A stretch of 64,000 nucleotides of DNA from Phymorhynchus buccinoides (GCA_017654935.2 CM065690.1:12401862-12465861), one strand, 5' to 3'; shown: positions 1 through 11,257, numbered from the stretch's first letter. Numbers and translations are program-made. The notes: generated from the letters alone by a model not told the origin.

Positions 1-110
1 GATAGACTGAATAGTTTTTGAGAAAAACGGACGAATAGCCGGACGGACGGACGGACGGACGGACCAGACAAAAACAATAGCTCCCCGAACCTTCGGCTCG
101 GGGACTAACA
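1..110 (+). repeat. (GGAC)n tract with terminal hairpin, possible transposon end
   Basis: A GGAC tetranucleotide run at about 41-64 is followed by a strong hairpin (CCCCGAACCTTCGGCTCGGGG, loop region near 92-112) and ACTAA. A hairpin just before a CTRR-like end recalls Helitron 3' termini, but the base after CTAA is C and the left end lies outside the window. Call is tentative. Confidence 0.3.
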
Positions 111-544
111 AGCAAAATAAAAATGTTTTCCAATATATATATAGTAAAATTATATGTGTGTGTGTGTGTGTAGGCCCTATGTGTTGTACGTATGCACAGG
201 TGTCTCGAGTGTGACGGGCTTTGTTTTTGTTTTTAGAGTGGTGCACGCGCATGGGTGTGAGTTTGTGTGTACATGTGCATGCATGTTATGATACGCACGC
301 ATGTGTGTCAGTGTGAACAAATAACAAGATGGCAAAACCCCCATAGTAATGTACTCCCAGTCCAACACAAAAAGAACAAAATCGGGGGGGGGGGGGGGGA
401 ACTCGACATAGTTGTACTTTAGACACACACACCCCTCCCCTCCTTCATGTTTACGACCCTCAATCTCAAAGTCCGCTTCTTTCAATTTGATGAAAATAAC
501 CCCTGTCCCTTTTTCTGTAAATGGCAGAATGTTGCTGCTTCTCG

Positions 545-645
545 ATCATTCCGCGACCTGACAAACCAGGGTGTGGCTGCGAGTTTGGACTAGGAATGAG
601 CAGCGCGGGATCAATGCTACGGCACAACCCAGAGAATCCCCCCCC
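545..645. repeat. Dispersed repeat D, copy 1
   Basis: Shares GCGACCTGA...GGGTGTGGCTGCGA and GGAATGAGC with 31225-31330. Two copies only in this window; class unknown. Confidence 0.6.
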
Positions 646-725
646 CAAAAAAAAAAAAGAAGAAGAAAAAGTTGCTTTTCAGTGAAAATTTTCAACGTAA
701 AAATTTCAGGGGGTGAGTAAAGTCT

Positions 726-925
726 GCAAGTTCCATCGCAACTGGCCACCCCTTATTTTTCTAAAAAAAAATGTTTGCAAGTTGCTGACAGGCATCCTGC
801 GGTTTCAAGCTTCGACGCCATGCCGACATGGTTGCTATGGTTTTGACAGAGTACGTCGAGGTAATCAACTCTAATTTTCACGAAGTGCTCTCCCCTAGGT
901 TTTTTTCTCTCTGAAAAATCGTCTG
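726..925. repeat. Dispersed repeat O, copy 1
   Basis: Matches 4436-4577 over AAGCTTCGACGCCAT, TTGCTATGG and TCTAATTTTCACGAAGTGCT. Class unknown. Confidence 0.65.
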
Positions 926-942
926 TTTATTTCAGCATTTTG

Positions 943-974
<32 letters not shown>

Positions 975-2159
975 ATTTGTTCTTTGTATGGGCATGATGG
1001 GCGGATCACACACACACACGACGATACACACACACATAAAAACAAATACACACACACACAGTCAAATCACATCACCAGTTTTATTCCAGCAACATAAACC
1101 AAACACTATCAAAACTCAAAAAGTATATATACTTATATGCAAAAAAAGTGCATAATACTTCTACTTCGTTTTCTAACAGTGTATACAACGATCACAAATG
1201 GTGCCTACACCGTAATAAATACCACCTCGCTGAGATCTAAAAGCTTATAATAAATACTACCAAAAATATATCTAAAAGAATTCTATTGATTTTTTTTCCC
1301 ACAAGTAAAATCTGTACATTATTGTTTTTATAAATTTATTTAACATGGAAAATGTTCACATCAAGACATCTTTTCCTTATTCTCATTTCCCGGCATTTCC
1401 CGGTATCATGGATGCAACTGGAGAAAATCAAAAAACAGGCAAGGCAGGGGTCCAGGGACCGCCCAGGGCCCTGGCAGGGTACAGGGGGGGGGGGGGGGCG
1501 TTGCCCCCCTGAAGCTGAAGAAAAAGCAAAATAATACTCAATTTGAAGCTTATTCCAGGCTGGTAAAGTGAGAATTCAACACTTTTTTCCCCTTGAACTT
1601 TGAATCATTTTTTTTGGGGGGGGTGTCAAAATTTTGAAAAACAGGCGCTGCCTCATGTCCGAGGCAATGTTGCATCCATGCGGTAATAAAGAACAATGTA
1701 AAGTTTAACTACTGTAGTTAAAAAGTCTAAAATTCTATGAAGGTTAACAAGCAGAAAGAAACCAGTAAAGGTACAAATTTCTGCATGGCTTCATAGATGT
1801 AATACTGAATAGATGTAATCGTTAGGTAAAGTCGTTCGTTGACAGATTATACAGACATACAAACCAATTATGTCACTATGCTATACATGGATCTTCTACA
1901 TGGTTTTACAAACACACACAGAGACACCCAGTTATCAAGCATGACCAAAATGTGAACAATGATGAGATCAGAGAAATATCACAGATCAATCTAGCGTTAG
2001 CCCAGTTTTAACAATGTATTGCAGTTTATCATGCAAATGTTAAACTTGTTATCGTAATATCTATGCAACACTGTGTGTGTGCGTGCATAAGCAGGCGTTA
2101 GTTTATCAGGCAAACGTTAACTTATTATCATCAAAACGTATTTATGTAACACCAGGGGA

Positions 2160-2415
2160 AAAAGGCAACAGAGTGGTTAAGACGTTCGCCTGCCAATTTT
2201 AATGCGCGACAGCAGCGTGAGGAGAGAACCGGGTTCGAATCCCGGCCTTGTCCTTTTCAGATTTCTAGTTTGACAGGAAAAGTCGAACTGAACATCGAGT
2301 CCTTCGGATGGGGACCTAAAGCAAGTCTGACCCGTTGAGCTTTAGGCACATAAAAACCTGTGGCAGTTAAAAGTCGATAAGAGCAGGGAGAAATCCCGCA
2401 GCCTGATACGACCGC
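2160..2415 (+). mobile_element. tRNA-derived SINE family A, 5' part
   Basis: A tRNA-like head has A box AGAGTGGTTAAGACG and B box GGGTTCGAATCCCGG. It is followed by a body with GTCCTTCGGATGGGGAC and AGAGCAGGGAGAAATCCCGC. The same head and body lie inverted at 28645-28912. The LINE fragment from about 2410 interrupts it, and a SINE-like 3' end (tctctgtgagagataagtctctgtgg) reappears at 3110-3165. Confidence 0.75.
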
Positions 2416-3065
2416 TTGAAGAGGTAGAGAGCTTCACCTACCTTGGCAGCGTCGTCGACAAGCGAGGAGGGACAGATGCTGATGTGAAGATCAGAATCAG
2501 CAAGGCCAGGGCAGCTTTCCTCCAACTTAGGAACGTGTGGGCTTCCAGAGACCCGTCAGTCAACACCAAGATCAGGCTCTTCAATACCAATGTAAAGTCC
2601 ATTCTGCTGCATGAGGCCGAGACGTGGAGGACCATGGTGACAACTACAAGGAAGATCCAGACCTTCATCAACAACTGTCTGAGGAAAATCCTCCGAGTGT
2701 GCTGGCCTGACACCATCAGCAACGAGGAACTGTGGCAACGAACCTGACACCATCAGCAACGAGGAACTGTGGCAGTGAACACGAAAGCAGCCTGCAGGGG
2801 TGGAGATCCAACAACGCCGCTGGAGATGGATTGGCCACACTCTCCGCAAGCCGGCCACCGACGCGACAAGGCAAGCCCTCAGGTGGAAGGAATCCACAGG
2901 GGAAAAGGAGGAGAGGCCGGCCGAGGAACACCTGGCGATGCGACCTGGAGGCCGACGCCTAAGAAGATGGGCCTCACCTGGGGACAGCTGGAGAGACTGG
3001 CCCAGGACAGAAGCAGCCGGAAGGGTCTTGTTGGCGGCCTATGCCCTGGGAGGGACCGATAGGCG
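2410..3065 (+). mobile_element. Non-LTR retrotransposon fragment (3' end of reverse-transcriptase ORF)
   Basis: Decayed coding sequence: RPLEEVESFTYLGSVVDKRG, then KARAAFLQLRNVW and SILLHEAETW, NNCLRKILRV, and after frameshifts RRWRWIGHTLRKP, GRPRNTW and MGLTWGQLERLAQD. This is the well-known C-terminal region of animal non-LTR ORFs annotated as endonuclease-reverse transcriptase. A 30-bp direct duplication (CTGACACCATCAGCAACGAG at 2707 and 2745) and frame shifts break the ORF. No catalytic RT motifs are present, so it is a dead 5'-truncated copy. Confidence 0.85.
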
Positions 3066-3179
3066 AAAGTTAGTAGGAGTGACTAAATTGATAGCTAGGT
3101 TTCCCCAAGTCTCTGTGAGAGATAAGTCTCTGTGGATAGAATATACCAAATACCAAATGTGTGGGCGTTAGTCAGTTTA

Positions 3180-4035
3180 TCATGCAAACTTTATCATCAT
3201 ATATATGTAGCACTGGGTGTGCACGCACATTATTACAGGGAAATAAAACCATACAAACAACGACAGAACGCATGGAATCTAAAAAAATGTTCATCCCATA
3301 CAAATGTCAATAGAAGTACATGATTATCAAAACTGAAATGCATACATAAAAAAAAATATGTTTGTATACAACTGAACATGCCACCAGTATCACAACTTTA
3401 AAGCTAAAAACTCACCGACTAGACACGCAAAAACGCATAGCATTAAACACCAACGCATGACTAAAAATCCACTACAAATCTGATTACAAAGAAGATCAAG
3501 AAAATCACAAAGGAAAATAAGATTTTTTTTTTTTTTTTAAACTCGCACATACACAAGTGTAAAAGTGATACTCATAAACATATAAATGTTTTAACAAAGA
3601 AAAATTTCAAAAAGTGTTTAAAAAATAAGTATATCATATGGAAGCCTTGTTTATGCAATTCTCGACATTCTGACCTTATTTTATAATTCTGGGTTGTAAA
3701 AATGTCCTGAAAATGCTCTTTTAAGAAACCCACAAAAAACCAGAATTTTGTATTGATAATCTTTTGCAATAGATGCCAGTAGCATGTAAAAAAAAAAGTT
3801 ATGAAAAGTTTCAGAGGCATATAAAGACCTTTTCAAACTAGCACACGCACGCACACACACACACACACACAGAGAGCAGCAAGATGCTGTACCATGCAAC
3901 GATTGTAAACCCCTCAATTAAAAGCTTTACCAGTATCAAATACAAAATTATCAGCAAACAACCTCTTAGGGATGCTACTACAAAGCCCTCCAGCCACCCT
4001 CCGCAAGGAAGTCCAAAAACAAGCATTGCTCAACG
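3180..4035. other. AT-rich stretch, nothing recognised
   Basis: AT-rich sequence with A/T runs (3526-3538) and a CA tract at 3841-3872. Short open frames have no coding character. Confidence 0.5.
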
Positions 4036-4078
4036 TATCAGGTCATCCCCCCCCCCCCCCCCCCCCCCCCCCCCGGAA
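4036..4078. repeat. Poly-C tract (about 28 bp)
   Basis: Uninterrupted C run at about 4047-4074, one of more than a dozen long dG:dC runs in the window. Confidence 0.95.
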
Positions 4079-4435
4079 AACAATATGGCGTCAATAGGGT
4101 CATTTGCCACGAGCGTTCGTTCTCTATACTAGACTACTAATTTCCCCCGCGCTCGTTCTGCCCGAGTCATGCTTGCTGACCTTTCTAATTCAACTCGCTG
4201 GCACGTGGCAATAGGAATTGTTCAGAAATAATTAAGGGGAGTAATTTCATGGTGTGTGGGAGTGATCTTGCCTAATTCAATTGGTCAAACAGGGGAAGTC
4301 ACTCTCCCATCAGCTCTCGTAGCCTATCGACTCCTGCGTTTGAGCAGACATACAGCACTTAGAACACTGTGCGTCATTCTAAAAATTTATGTCAGTTATA
4401 TTTTTACATCATATTTTGCAAATTTTATCAGTTTG

Positions 4436-4577
4436 TGGCCACTGGCCACCCCTGCGGTTTGAAGCTTCGACGCCATTGTTGCATTACATTGTTGCTATGG
4501 TGTTTGACCGAGTAATGGAGGTAAACAACTCTAATTTTCACGAAGTGCTCTCCCCTATTTTTTTCCAGAAAATCGTC
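4436..4577. repeat. Dispersed repeat O, copy 2
   Basis: Second copy of the repeat at 726-925, same orientation. Sequence from 4080 to 4436 is otherwise unassigned. Confidence 0.65.
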
Positions 4578-4802
4578 AATTGAGGGAGAGAAAACTTCCG
4601 GGCTAGAGTGACCATGTTCAAAATGCCCCGAATTGCTTGGTAGTCGATGTGCCGTGGCCCATTATTTGTCTTGACAAAAATTAAAAAAATAAGGGAAGTT
4701 CAGTTTCAGGTAAAATAATAATTAAAAAAACCCACACCAACAAAACCTGAAATCCTTGTGAAGATGAAAAAAGTCACATCCATGCAGTTGTCACAATGGT
4801 TG

Positions 4803-5001
4803 AGCGGTGCCATAGCCGATGAGGTTTAACCGAGGCGTGGTTACCGCTACACCTATCTGTATTAATAACAAATCGGGACTTTACTGGTTTCGTACTGCCT
4901 CCGGGCATTGCCTCCAGTATTGTTCCCACCATATTTGTATTTACAAATGTCCCATATGTGTCTGATTCAGACCAAGAGGATGTAAAACACCATTTTCGTC
5001 G
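4803..5001 (+). mobile_element. SINE-like family R with 17-bp target duplication
   Basis: A 199-bp element flanked by a perfect 17-bp repeat AGTTGTCACAATGGTTG (4786-4802 and 5002-5018). Landmarks: ATAGCCGATGAGGTTTAACC, GAGGCGTGGTTACCGC, CGGGCATTGCCTCCAGTATT, AATGTCCCATATGTG and AGGATGTAAAACACC. A long target duplication indicates LINE-assisted retroposition. No clear tRNA head is visible. Other copies: 15000-15110, 24850-25035, 33215-33415, 48164-48382, 51550-51740. Confidence 0.85.
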
Positions 5002-5060
5002 AGTTGTCACAATGGTTGTATTCCGTCCAGACAGCCACAATTTGGTTTTCTAACCCACTG

Positions 5061-6093
5061 CAGGGCTGCCTACCCTCTGTTACAGTTTCCAGGGACAAAC
5101 TACTTAAAAAAAAACCAGGGACAGAGACTTGTTTCCAGGGACAAACATCGCAATGTCATGCTTCAGGGTCAAAACAAACATTAACATTTCATTATTTTGT
5201 GCTCTATCAAGATTTCAGCAACTTTGGATTCGTTGGTAGTCTTCTTGATGCTTTTGGGTGTCGTTGTGCTTCAGTATTCAAGATCCATTAGAGCAAAGTA
5301 ACTTATGTGTAACATGTCTGCAAGGAAAATGTCAACTGCATCTGTCGTTTGGGGTGTTCCTGCGCTCAATAGTAAAATAACAAGACAAGTAATACAGACA
5401 AACCTATATTTTAAGACTTCCAAAATGTCCGGAAAAATCGGTTGTAAATTGGAGGGGTCGTATGACGGAGGTTTTCACTGGCAGCCGTAGAAAGAAAAAG
5501 TTCAGCACAGTTCATACTCTCTTCTTCATGCACACATACAATGACATATTAAAACTGGATTTGGGTCTTTCCAACTCCATAGGATTGTGCAATCGATGTA
5601 TTACAGTTTCACTTCGCCGACTTCTGTTAATCACCTCCACTCTCATCCAAAGTCAGTGGTTTTCTTTTTCAAAGTCAGTGGTTTTCGTGCTTTTCCTACG
5701 CTTTCCGCCATCTTTTCTACAACAAGGGAAGCGACTCCGCTTTCAGGCCCTTGACCGTGGTTGTTTCCCTTTGCTCGAAGTCTATGCAGACGACAACAAC
5801 GGTCGTAAAAACCAACAAAATGGCGGTCGTAAGTCGCGTTTTAGAGGCAGTCGTTTAAAAGAGGTCGTTTACATAGTAAAATGCATCCGTGCCAACAAAT
5901 CCGGTCTCAAATGAGAGGTGGTTGCTTAACAGAGGGTCGTAAAATAGGGGTTTGTCTGTAGCTCAAAATTTTTTTTGATTCTACTCAGTTTCCAGGGACA
6001 CCAGATAGAAGAGTGGATTCCAGGGACAGGGTGCCCATTTTTGACTGTTTCCAGGGACAAACACCCCTTAGGGGGGGACGGTAGGCAGCCCTG
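5061..6093. mobile_element. hAT-like MITE with a nested Tigger-like element
   Basis: Terminal inverted repeats CAGGGCTGCCTACC and GGTAGGCAGCCCTG are flanked by a 6-bp duplication CCACTG (5055-5060 and 6094-6099). Inside, TTTCCAGGGACA motifs recur. The 564-bp Tigger-like element at 5395-5958 is inserted within it, so this element is older. Confidence 0.8.
5395..5958 (-). mobile_element. Tigger/pogo-like element H, copy 1
   Basis: TIRs CAGACAAACCTATATTTTA and AAATAGGGGTTTGTCTG with TA on both sides (5393-5394, 5959-5960), the hallmark of Tc1/mariner insertion. Its minus strand corresponds to copies at 19775-20337 and 62694-63183, which hold the helix-turn-helix remnant. It sits inside the hAT-like element 5061-6093. 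Confidence 0.85.
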
Positions 6094-6104
6094 CCACTGA
6101 TTCT

Positions 6105-6529
6105 TTCAAGCTTTCCGACAAACATATTTTTTAAAACTTTTTATGCAAAACATACTGTGCATCCAAATGTACTGTGCGTACCGCTAAGTGCTGAAAAGAA
6201 AAACGATACCCACCATGTGTTTCTCGCTTCAAAAAGTGTGCACATTTGACAACAGAGACACACCAAAAAAAATCAGATTCATTCTCCAAAATATAACAAA
6301 AAAAGATGTATTAATGATGTCCAAAACAAACCACCAATTGCTTTAAAAAATCAAGCACGGGTATGTATGAATACATCCATACGACACACATTCCAACTTA
6401 ATTGGAATATGTTCAATAGTTTTTTCGTGCATAAACGACAATATAATGAAAATTGTATCACAGCCAAAATGACACAAAGATCACACGAAGCACATGTGAG
6501 ATCAATTATGTGTGACAAATTTATAACTT
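6105..6529. other. AT-rich stretch, nothing recognised
   Basis: AT-rich sequence between a hAT-like element and a foldback element. Overlapping open frames on both strands have no family resemblance and no codon bias. Confidence 0.4.
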
Positions 6530-7089
6530 TAAAGGGGCACCCTGACGGATGCATTTTTGTAAGAAACACGTCGAGATCACCAGTAAAACACCCTTTACAG
6601 ATATTTCAACACTCATTTTGCTCTGGTTTCCGAGAAATCAAACAGTCAAATCGGTGATTTTTCCTTGGCGGAGGTGGTGGAAGTCAAATTCTTTCACCCA
6701 AAGAGAAGGCGTTTGCCGTCTCTTTTCTAATGGCCGCCAAATCGTTTGCACAAAATTTTCGCAATACAAGCCTTTTTATTTTTGTTTGTTTTTAATTTTA
6801 TACAGTCTATCTAAAGGAGTTTCGCTCACAACAAAGGAAATAGCTCCATTGTTGTTTTTACTGCACTACAAAAAAAAAGAAAACGCTTCAACCACAATGA
6901 GTGACCTCCACCCACCCCATCCAAAATGGCTACTCTTTCCGGCATCTCCGCCAAGGAGGAATCGAAATATTGACGGTTTAATTTCTAGGAAACCAGAGCA
7001 AAGTGAATGCTCCGATCCTTGAAAAGGCTGTCTTTCTGGTGATCTCGACGTGTTTCTTGCAAAAACTCATCCGTCAGGGTGCACCTTTA
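6530..7089. mobile_element. Foldback element L, copy 1
   Basis: Long inverted repeats of roughly 150 bp start TAAAGGGGCACCCTGACGGA and end TCCGTCAGGGTGCACCTTTA. Both arms contain AAACACGTCGAGATCACCAG and TTTGCTCTGGTTTCC. A second copy lies at 27586-28117. No transposase is present. Confidence 0.85.
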
Positions 7090-7687
7090 AGCAAATCAAT
7101 TTCTTGGACAAATGTGCTCATAAACAAATCACACACACACACGCGCTCAAGCAAGCATGCATGCGCATGCACACACACACAAATGGACATGTAAATGATG
7201 TATGCACACTTTTGCTTTCTGACGATCAGTTTGCAACAAAAATTGAAACAGACTATTTTTTTAAATCAATTTCATTCGGTGAAATCAATAATAATTATCC
7301 TGTGCTGATTTGAAATGACCAGTTGTCATAAACAGCATGTGCAGGCCGTAAGCTACCAAAACACAACACAGCACGTCATTAACAAAATGCATACACTTAA
7401 TGTTTTGTTCTTTTTCAACAGAATAACAGTTGTCCCAACTCGTTAATTCGATGTATTCAACAGCTGTGTTTGTGTGGACTATTCTATGACAATAATGATA
7501 TGATTTTGCCAAAATGACAATAATGTCAGTTTGATATTGATGGTCACATCAATCCATTTCTATGAGAAAGCGTTAGCATCATTAGTGCGTATTTTCAGAT
7601 CAACTATCAACCCAATGGATCATTTTGATACTTGAATGTAGCACACAACAATACTCGTGTTAGCTGTTAATTTCTCACAAATAAGCT

Positions 7688-7828
7688 CAGGCATGGGAAT
7701 TGTCAGAGACAAAAAACTCTGAAAAGCCCCGCAATTGAAGTATTTAGTAACTAAAATGAAGTATTTAGTAACAATTTCAAAAAACGTTTCGCGGAAATCC
7801 GCGAATTCGCGGACAATTCCCATGCCTG
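7688..7828. mobile_element. hAT-like MITE, 141 bp
   Basis: TIRs CAGGCATGGGAATTGTC and GACAATTCCCATGCCTG (17 of 17) with an exact 5-bp duplication AAGCT on each side (7683-7687, 7829-7833). The CAG...CTG ends are hAT-like; the 5-bp duplication is shorter than the usual 8 bp. Internal ATTTAGTAACTAAAATGAAG repeats. Confidence 0.85.
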
Positions 7829-8451
7829 AAGCTATTTAATCTTTCTTGATGCAAATGCTAGAAAAAAACGTTTACTCTATTTTTGATACTATGTAGTACA
7901 CAACAATACTCGTGTTAGTTCCATTGTCCTTAATCTCTTAACAAAACCCCCCCAAAAAAAATGTTTCTTGATGTAAATGCTAGACAAACTTTTGCTTTAA
8001 TTTCGATAATATTGTCCTGTTGCTAAAGTCTTCAGCTTGGTTTGCTTTTATTACTTTTCTTTACAAATATGTTGCTGATCTATAGCGCTGTTTCGAAATT
8101 CGGTCTCTGGGGGTTATCTTTCCCATCTGTCTCGTCTTGAAGTCGGTTTGGGGTAGTTCCGGTTCAAAATTAGAATTAAAAAATGGAAGTTACCTACCTT
8201 CAACAACAACTACATTTTGTTCTTGTCTTCAAGTCTTGGGGTATCAATGTGGTCGTATCAAGTAAACAAAATAAGAAGAACATAACCGCTTATAGTCAAC
8301 GAATGTAAACAGTTTAAGAAAGAAACATGAAACAGGACTTAATATTATTAAATCTACAAACTGATAACTGAGCAATTAAACACCCCTCTATTTCAATGAC
8401 GGAGCAGCCATGCCGTGTTTACATCATTTCCTAACCGCAAATTTTACAGAT

Positions 8452-8535
8452 GTCAGGATGGCCGAGCGGTCCAAGGCGCTGCGTTCAGGTCGCAGTCTGG
8501 TTCTCCAGGCGTGGGTTCGAATCCCACTTCTGACA
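8452..8535 (+). tRNA. tRNA-Leu (anticodon CAG)
   Basis: An 84-base sequence folds as a complete class II tRNA. Acceptor arms GTCAGGA and TTCTGAC pair with discriminator A. The A box is GGCCGAGCGGTCC, the anticodon loop is TTCAGGT, there is a long variable arm, and the B box is GGGTTCGAATCCCAC. It closely matches metazoan nuclear tRNA-Leu(CAG). There is no CCA and no intron. There is also no T-run immediately downstream; instead the 3' flank (8546-8590) resembles the 3' part of a dispersed SINE-like family (GTCCCATATGTG...GAGAGGACGTAAAA). So it may be either a functional gene or the head of a young tRNA-Leu-derived SINE. Confidence 0.88.
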
Positions 8536-8709
8536 ATATTATTATGTCCCATATGTGCCTTCCCAGGTTGAGAGGACGTAAAATTCCAAATTTACTACTA
8601 CTAACGGGAACTAAGTGTCCTAACGGGCACACAACTCGTCAGTTACTTCCGTTTCCGTTTCTAAACAGTGCTATACTGGCAACTACATACATAGAGAAAG
8701 ACAAGAAAA

Positions 8710-9203
8710 TGTGACCCAGCACCACGAAAGGGACATTAAGTCGCTGGGCTAGTTTCTCACTGTTATATGTGACCCAGCACCACGAAAGGGACATTAAGTC
8801 GCTGGGCTAGTTTCTCACAGTAGGCTTGCAAAGTCAACAATCTCATTTTGGGGGGGTGGTCAATTTTCAATTATGGATAATTTATGTGCTCTCTAACGTC
8901 TTATCTTTCATATTTTTTTAAAGGATAATCTTTAATATGATCTCTAAATGGTCTTATAAGTGTTTTAAAACGAGTAGGTCAATGCATTTTCTTTAGCTAA
9001 ACTAGACTTTAGACTGTGTTTTCTCAAAATGGCCGACGCTCACCCTACTAACTTTGAATGCTCATTAACTCCGGAACGGAAAAAGATACAAGAATGGTTC
9101 TTGCATCATACGAAAGAGAATTGTCTCAAGTTTTCAAATGTATAATTTTCTCAGAATGCTCAGTTTGACACTTAATGTCCCTTTCGTGGTGCTTGGTCAC
9201 AAA
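8710..9203. mobile_element. MITE family E, copy 1, with a duplicated left end
   Basis: Ends TGTGACCCAGCACCACGAAA and TTTCGTGGTGCTTGGTCACA form an inverted repeat of about 30 bp. The left 56 bp occur twice in tandem (8710-8765, 8766-8821). The interior includes TTCTCAAAATGGCCGACGCT and TGGTTCTTGCATCAT. Other copies: 55889-56293, 56796-57222, partial 51745-52000, 60505-60735 and 11104-11168. Confidence 0.85.
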
Positions 9204-9507
9204 TGCCGTTTCAAGTGTTTCAATGATCTCATGATAATAAATAGCAATAATAGTCAAATCTATGGCGCCGTATACACGTAAAAAAATAGACAACACAAGA
9301 ACACTATCATCAACAATGTAATGATAATAATACTGATTCGGTTCACAGCACAATCAAGATACCCAAAATCAGGCTATGTAGGTAAAAAACAACAACAACA
9401 ACAACAAAAAACCTGTTAAAGTCAAAATGAGGAACACATCACACTGTGTATGTAGATGTATGCTAATACTACTACAAAACAATTATCATATGCAACGTAA
9501 ACAATCA

Positions 9508-9645
9508 GCTCATTTGAGTCGTTCCAGCCATATATATGTGCGGAAATTAATAGACAGCTGTCAATTTGATGCATCTGCTTCAAGGGAAGTAAATCTGTGT
9601 GCACACCATACCTCGGTCACTTCTAAACTCGCTCCCTCTGGGTTT
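9508..9645. repeat. Dispersed repeat N, copy 1
   Basis: Shares GGGAAGTAAATCTGTGTGCA and CACACCATACCT with 21938-22070, same orientation. Class unknown. The flanking 9210-9500 and 9650-9920 hold nothing else recognisable. Confidence 0.7.
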
Positions 9646-9923
9646 CTTCACAGTCGAGCAAGTCTCCAAAAGACTTTTTTTTTTTTTTTATGGGATTGAA
9701 AGCGTTTTAAGGCTCTTAATCGTTTTAAAGACATTTTTGTTGAAATATTACATGTTCTGTTTTGTCCCGTCAATAACATAACGTCACTCTCCACTTGTTG
9801 TGTATTTTGTTTGTGCAGTACTTTGGTCAGTGACGTTGCAGTCGGTTTCATTTTTTTAATTTATTTTTTATTATTATAATATTCAGAACCAAAACTTAAA
9901 AAAGCGAAATAATACTAGCATAT

Positions 9924-10236
9924 CCCCCCGTGGGGATACCGGGGGGTCTTTCGTACAAATAGTCCCCCCATCTTCTGGAAGTTCTGTGCTTGCAACTTCC
10001 TCTAGTCCATCACCCTCTTTGACTCTGCCTTTTCTCTTTGCTTACTGTCATCCGCTATCTTTCTATCTCACTGGTCCATTCTCCTGCTTTTTTTCTCTAT
10101 AAATTCTTACAACGATTTCTTCAGCCGAAGTCTGACATGCTGGGCCTGACTATTTCTTAGTTAGGCGCATAACGGCAGCATGAAGCATCCACGCTGATAT
10201 GACAGGAAACTGTCTGAGGGAACGAAGAAGAAGAAG
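9924..10236 (+). mobile_element. GAA-tailed SINE family F
   Basis: Starts CCCCCGTGGGGATACCGGGG and ends ACTGTCTGAGGGAACGAAGA plus (GAA)n. A 12-bp target duplication with one mismatch (ATACTAGCATAT / ATACTACCATAT) flanks it, showing retroposition. No tRNA head; source of its promoter unknown. Confidence 0.85.
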
Positions 10237-10327
10237 ATACTACCATATTGTTTGGACCATAAGGCGATACTTCTTTTTCTCTCTCCCCTGAGACTAGGAC
10301 CCCTGCGCCTTATAATGTAACTAAATA

Positions 10328-10480
10328 CAGTGGAATCCGCCACTTTTGGGACCAGGAAAAATATGGCCGATAAAGCGAATCGGCCGATAAAACGAACATC
10401 GAGATACTGTATGCAAGTCAAAAGCAATGACGTCAAAATTAAATGTTGCAGTTCAAATTCAAATTATTTCCCTTTTTGTG

Positions 10481-10529
<49 letters not shown>

Positions 10530-10944
10530 TGTGTGTGTGTTTTTGTGTGTGTGTGTGTGTGTGTGTGTGAGTGAGTGTGTGTTTATTAATCCTACAACTT
10601 GACAGAAGCACGAGTAAAAGACAATGATTTTGTTTTCTTGAGTGATTTTAACCCCATGCAGGGTCTTTCAATTGACAACAGCTCACCTTCCAACTTCACA
10701 CTCAACCATGTAAACGTCAAAAGCGTGTTGTCAGTTTGTCTGCCTCTGTTGTTCTCCCTCTCAAAAAGGGGTAAAGAGGAAAAATTAGAGAGAAAAAGTG
10801 GCCAATAAAACGAAATTGAAGATTTCAGCTTTGGCCGTAAAAACGAACAAAATAACACATGCTTAAGAAGAAAAAATTCCGTTCCAGAGGAAATTGGCCG
10901 ATTAAGCGGCTTTGGCCAATTATCCAATTAAACGGATTCCACTG
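10328..10944. mobile_element. Tigger-like MITE J with internal TG microsatellite
   Basis: TIRs CAGTGGAATCCGCC and GGATTCCACTG with TA flanks (10326-10327, 10945-10946). Both arms carry CGATAAAGCGAAT / CCGATTAAGCGGC motifs. A (TG)n tract occupies 10482-10585. The ends resemble family I (CAGTGGAACCTCCC), suggesting related but separate families. Confidence 0.8.
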
Positions 10945-11257
10945 TATATATAACTATACTAAGAAATAAACAATCAAAATCTGAATTTTGTGTCAAATTT
11001 GGGGGGGGGGGGCACACCTTCTAATAGCAAGGTGCGCCTTATTCCCCCCCCCCCCAAATACAATATTTTCAGAATCGAAATTTCAAAGAGCGAAATACTG
11101 AACGTCTACACTGTGTTTTCTCAAAATGGCCGACGCTCACCCTACTAACTTTAAATGCTCATAACTCTGCCTTATAATCCTCAAAATTACGATATTTTCA
11201 GAATCGAAACTTCAAAGAGCGAAATATCGAACGTTTCTTTCCTCTCCCAGACAGAGT

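Larger units (their letters stand above)
120..2155. other. Repeat-rich intergenic stretch without genes
   Basis: Contains a short TG run (150-172), poly-G/C runs (381-398, 641-648, 1483-1498), two dispersed repeats also seen elsewhere (545-645 with 31225-31330; 726-925 with 4436-4577), a TG/CA block at 941-1060, and a 1390-1660 segment with CAGGG-rich sequence resembling degraded hAT-like elements. From 1700 to 2155 I see nothing recognisable. Confidence 0.6.

Noticed and set aside
2180..2255. Functional tRNA gene at 2180, and others at 28830, 15500, 47230 and 30530
   Set aside because: A and B boxes are present but each is followed by a repeated SINE body and the cloverleaf is imperfect; treated as SINE heads.
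5462..5914. 150-residue plus-strand frame
   Set aside because: Lies inside Tigger-like element H in the antisense direction; the meaningful remnant is on the other strand.
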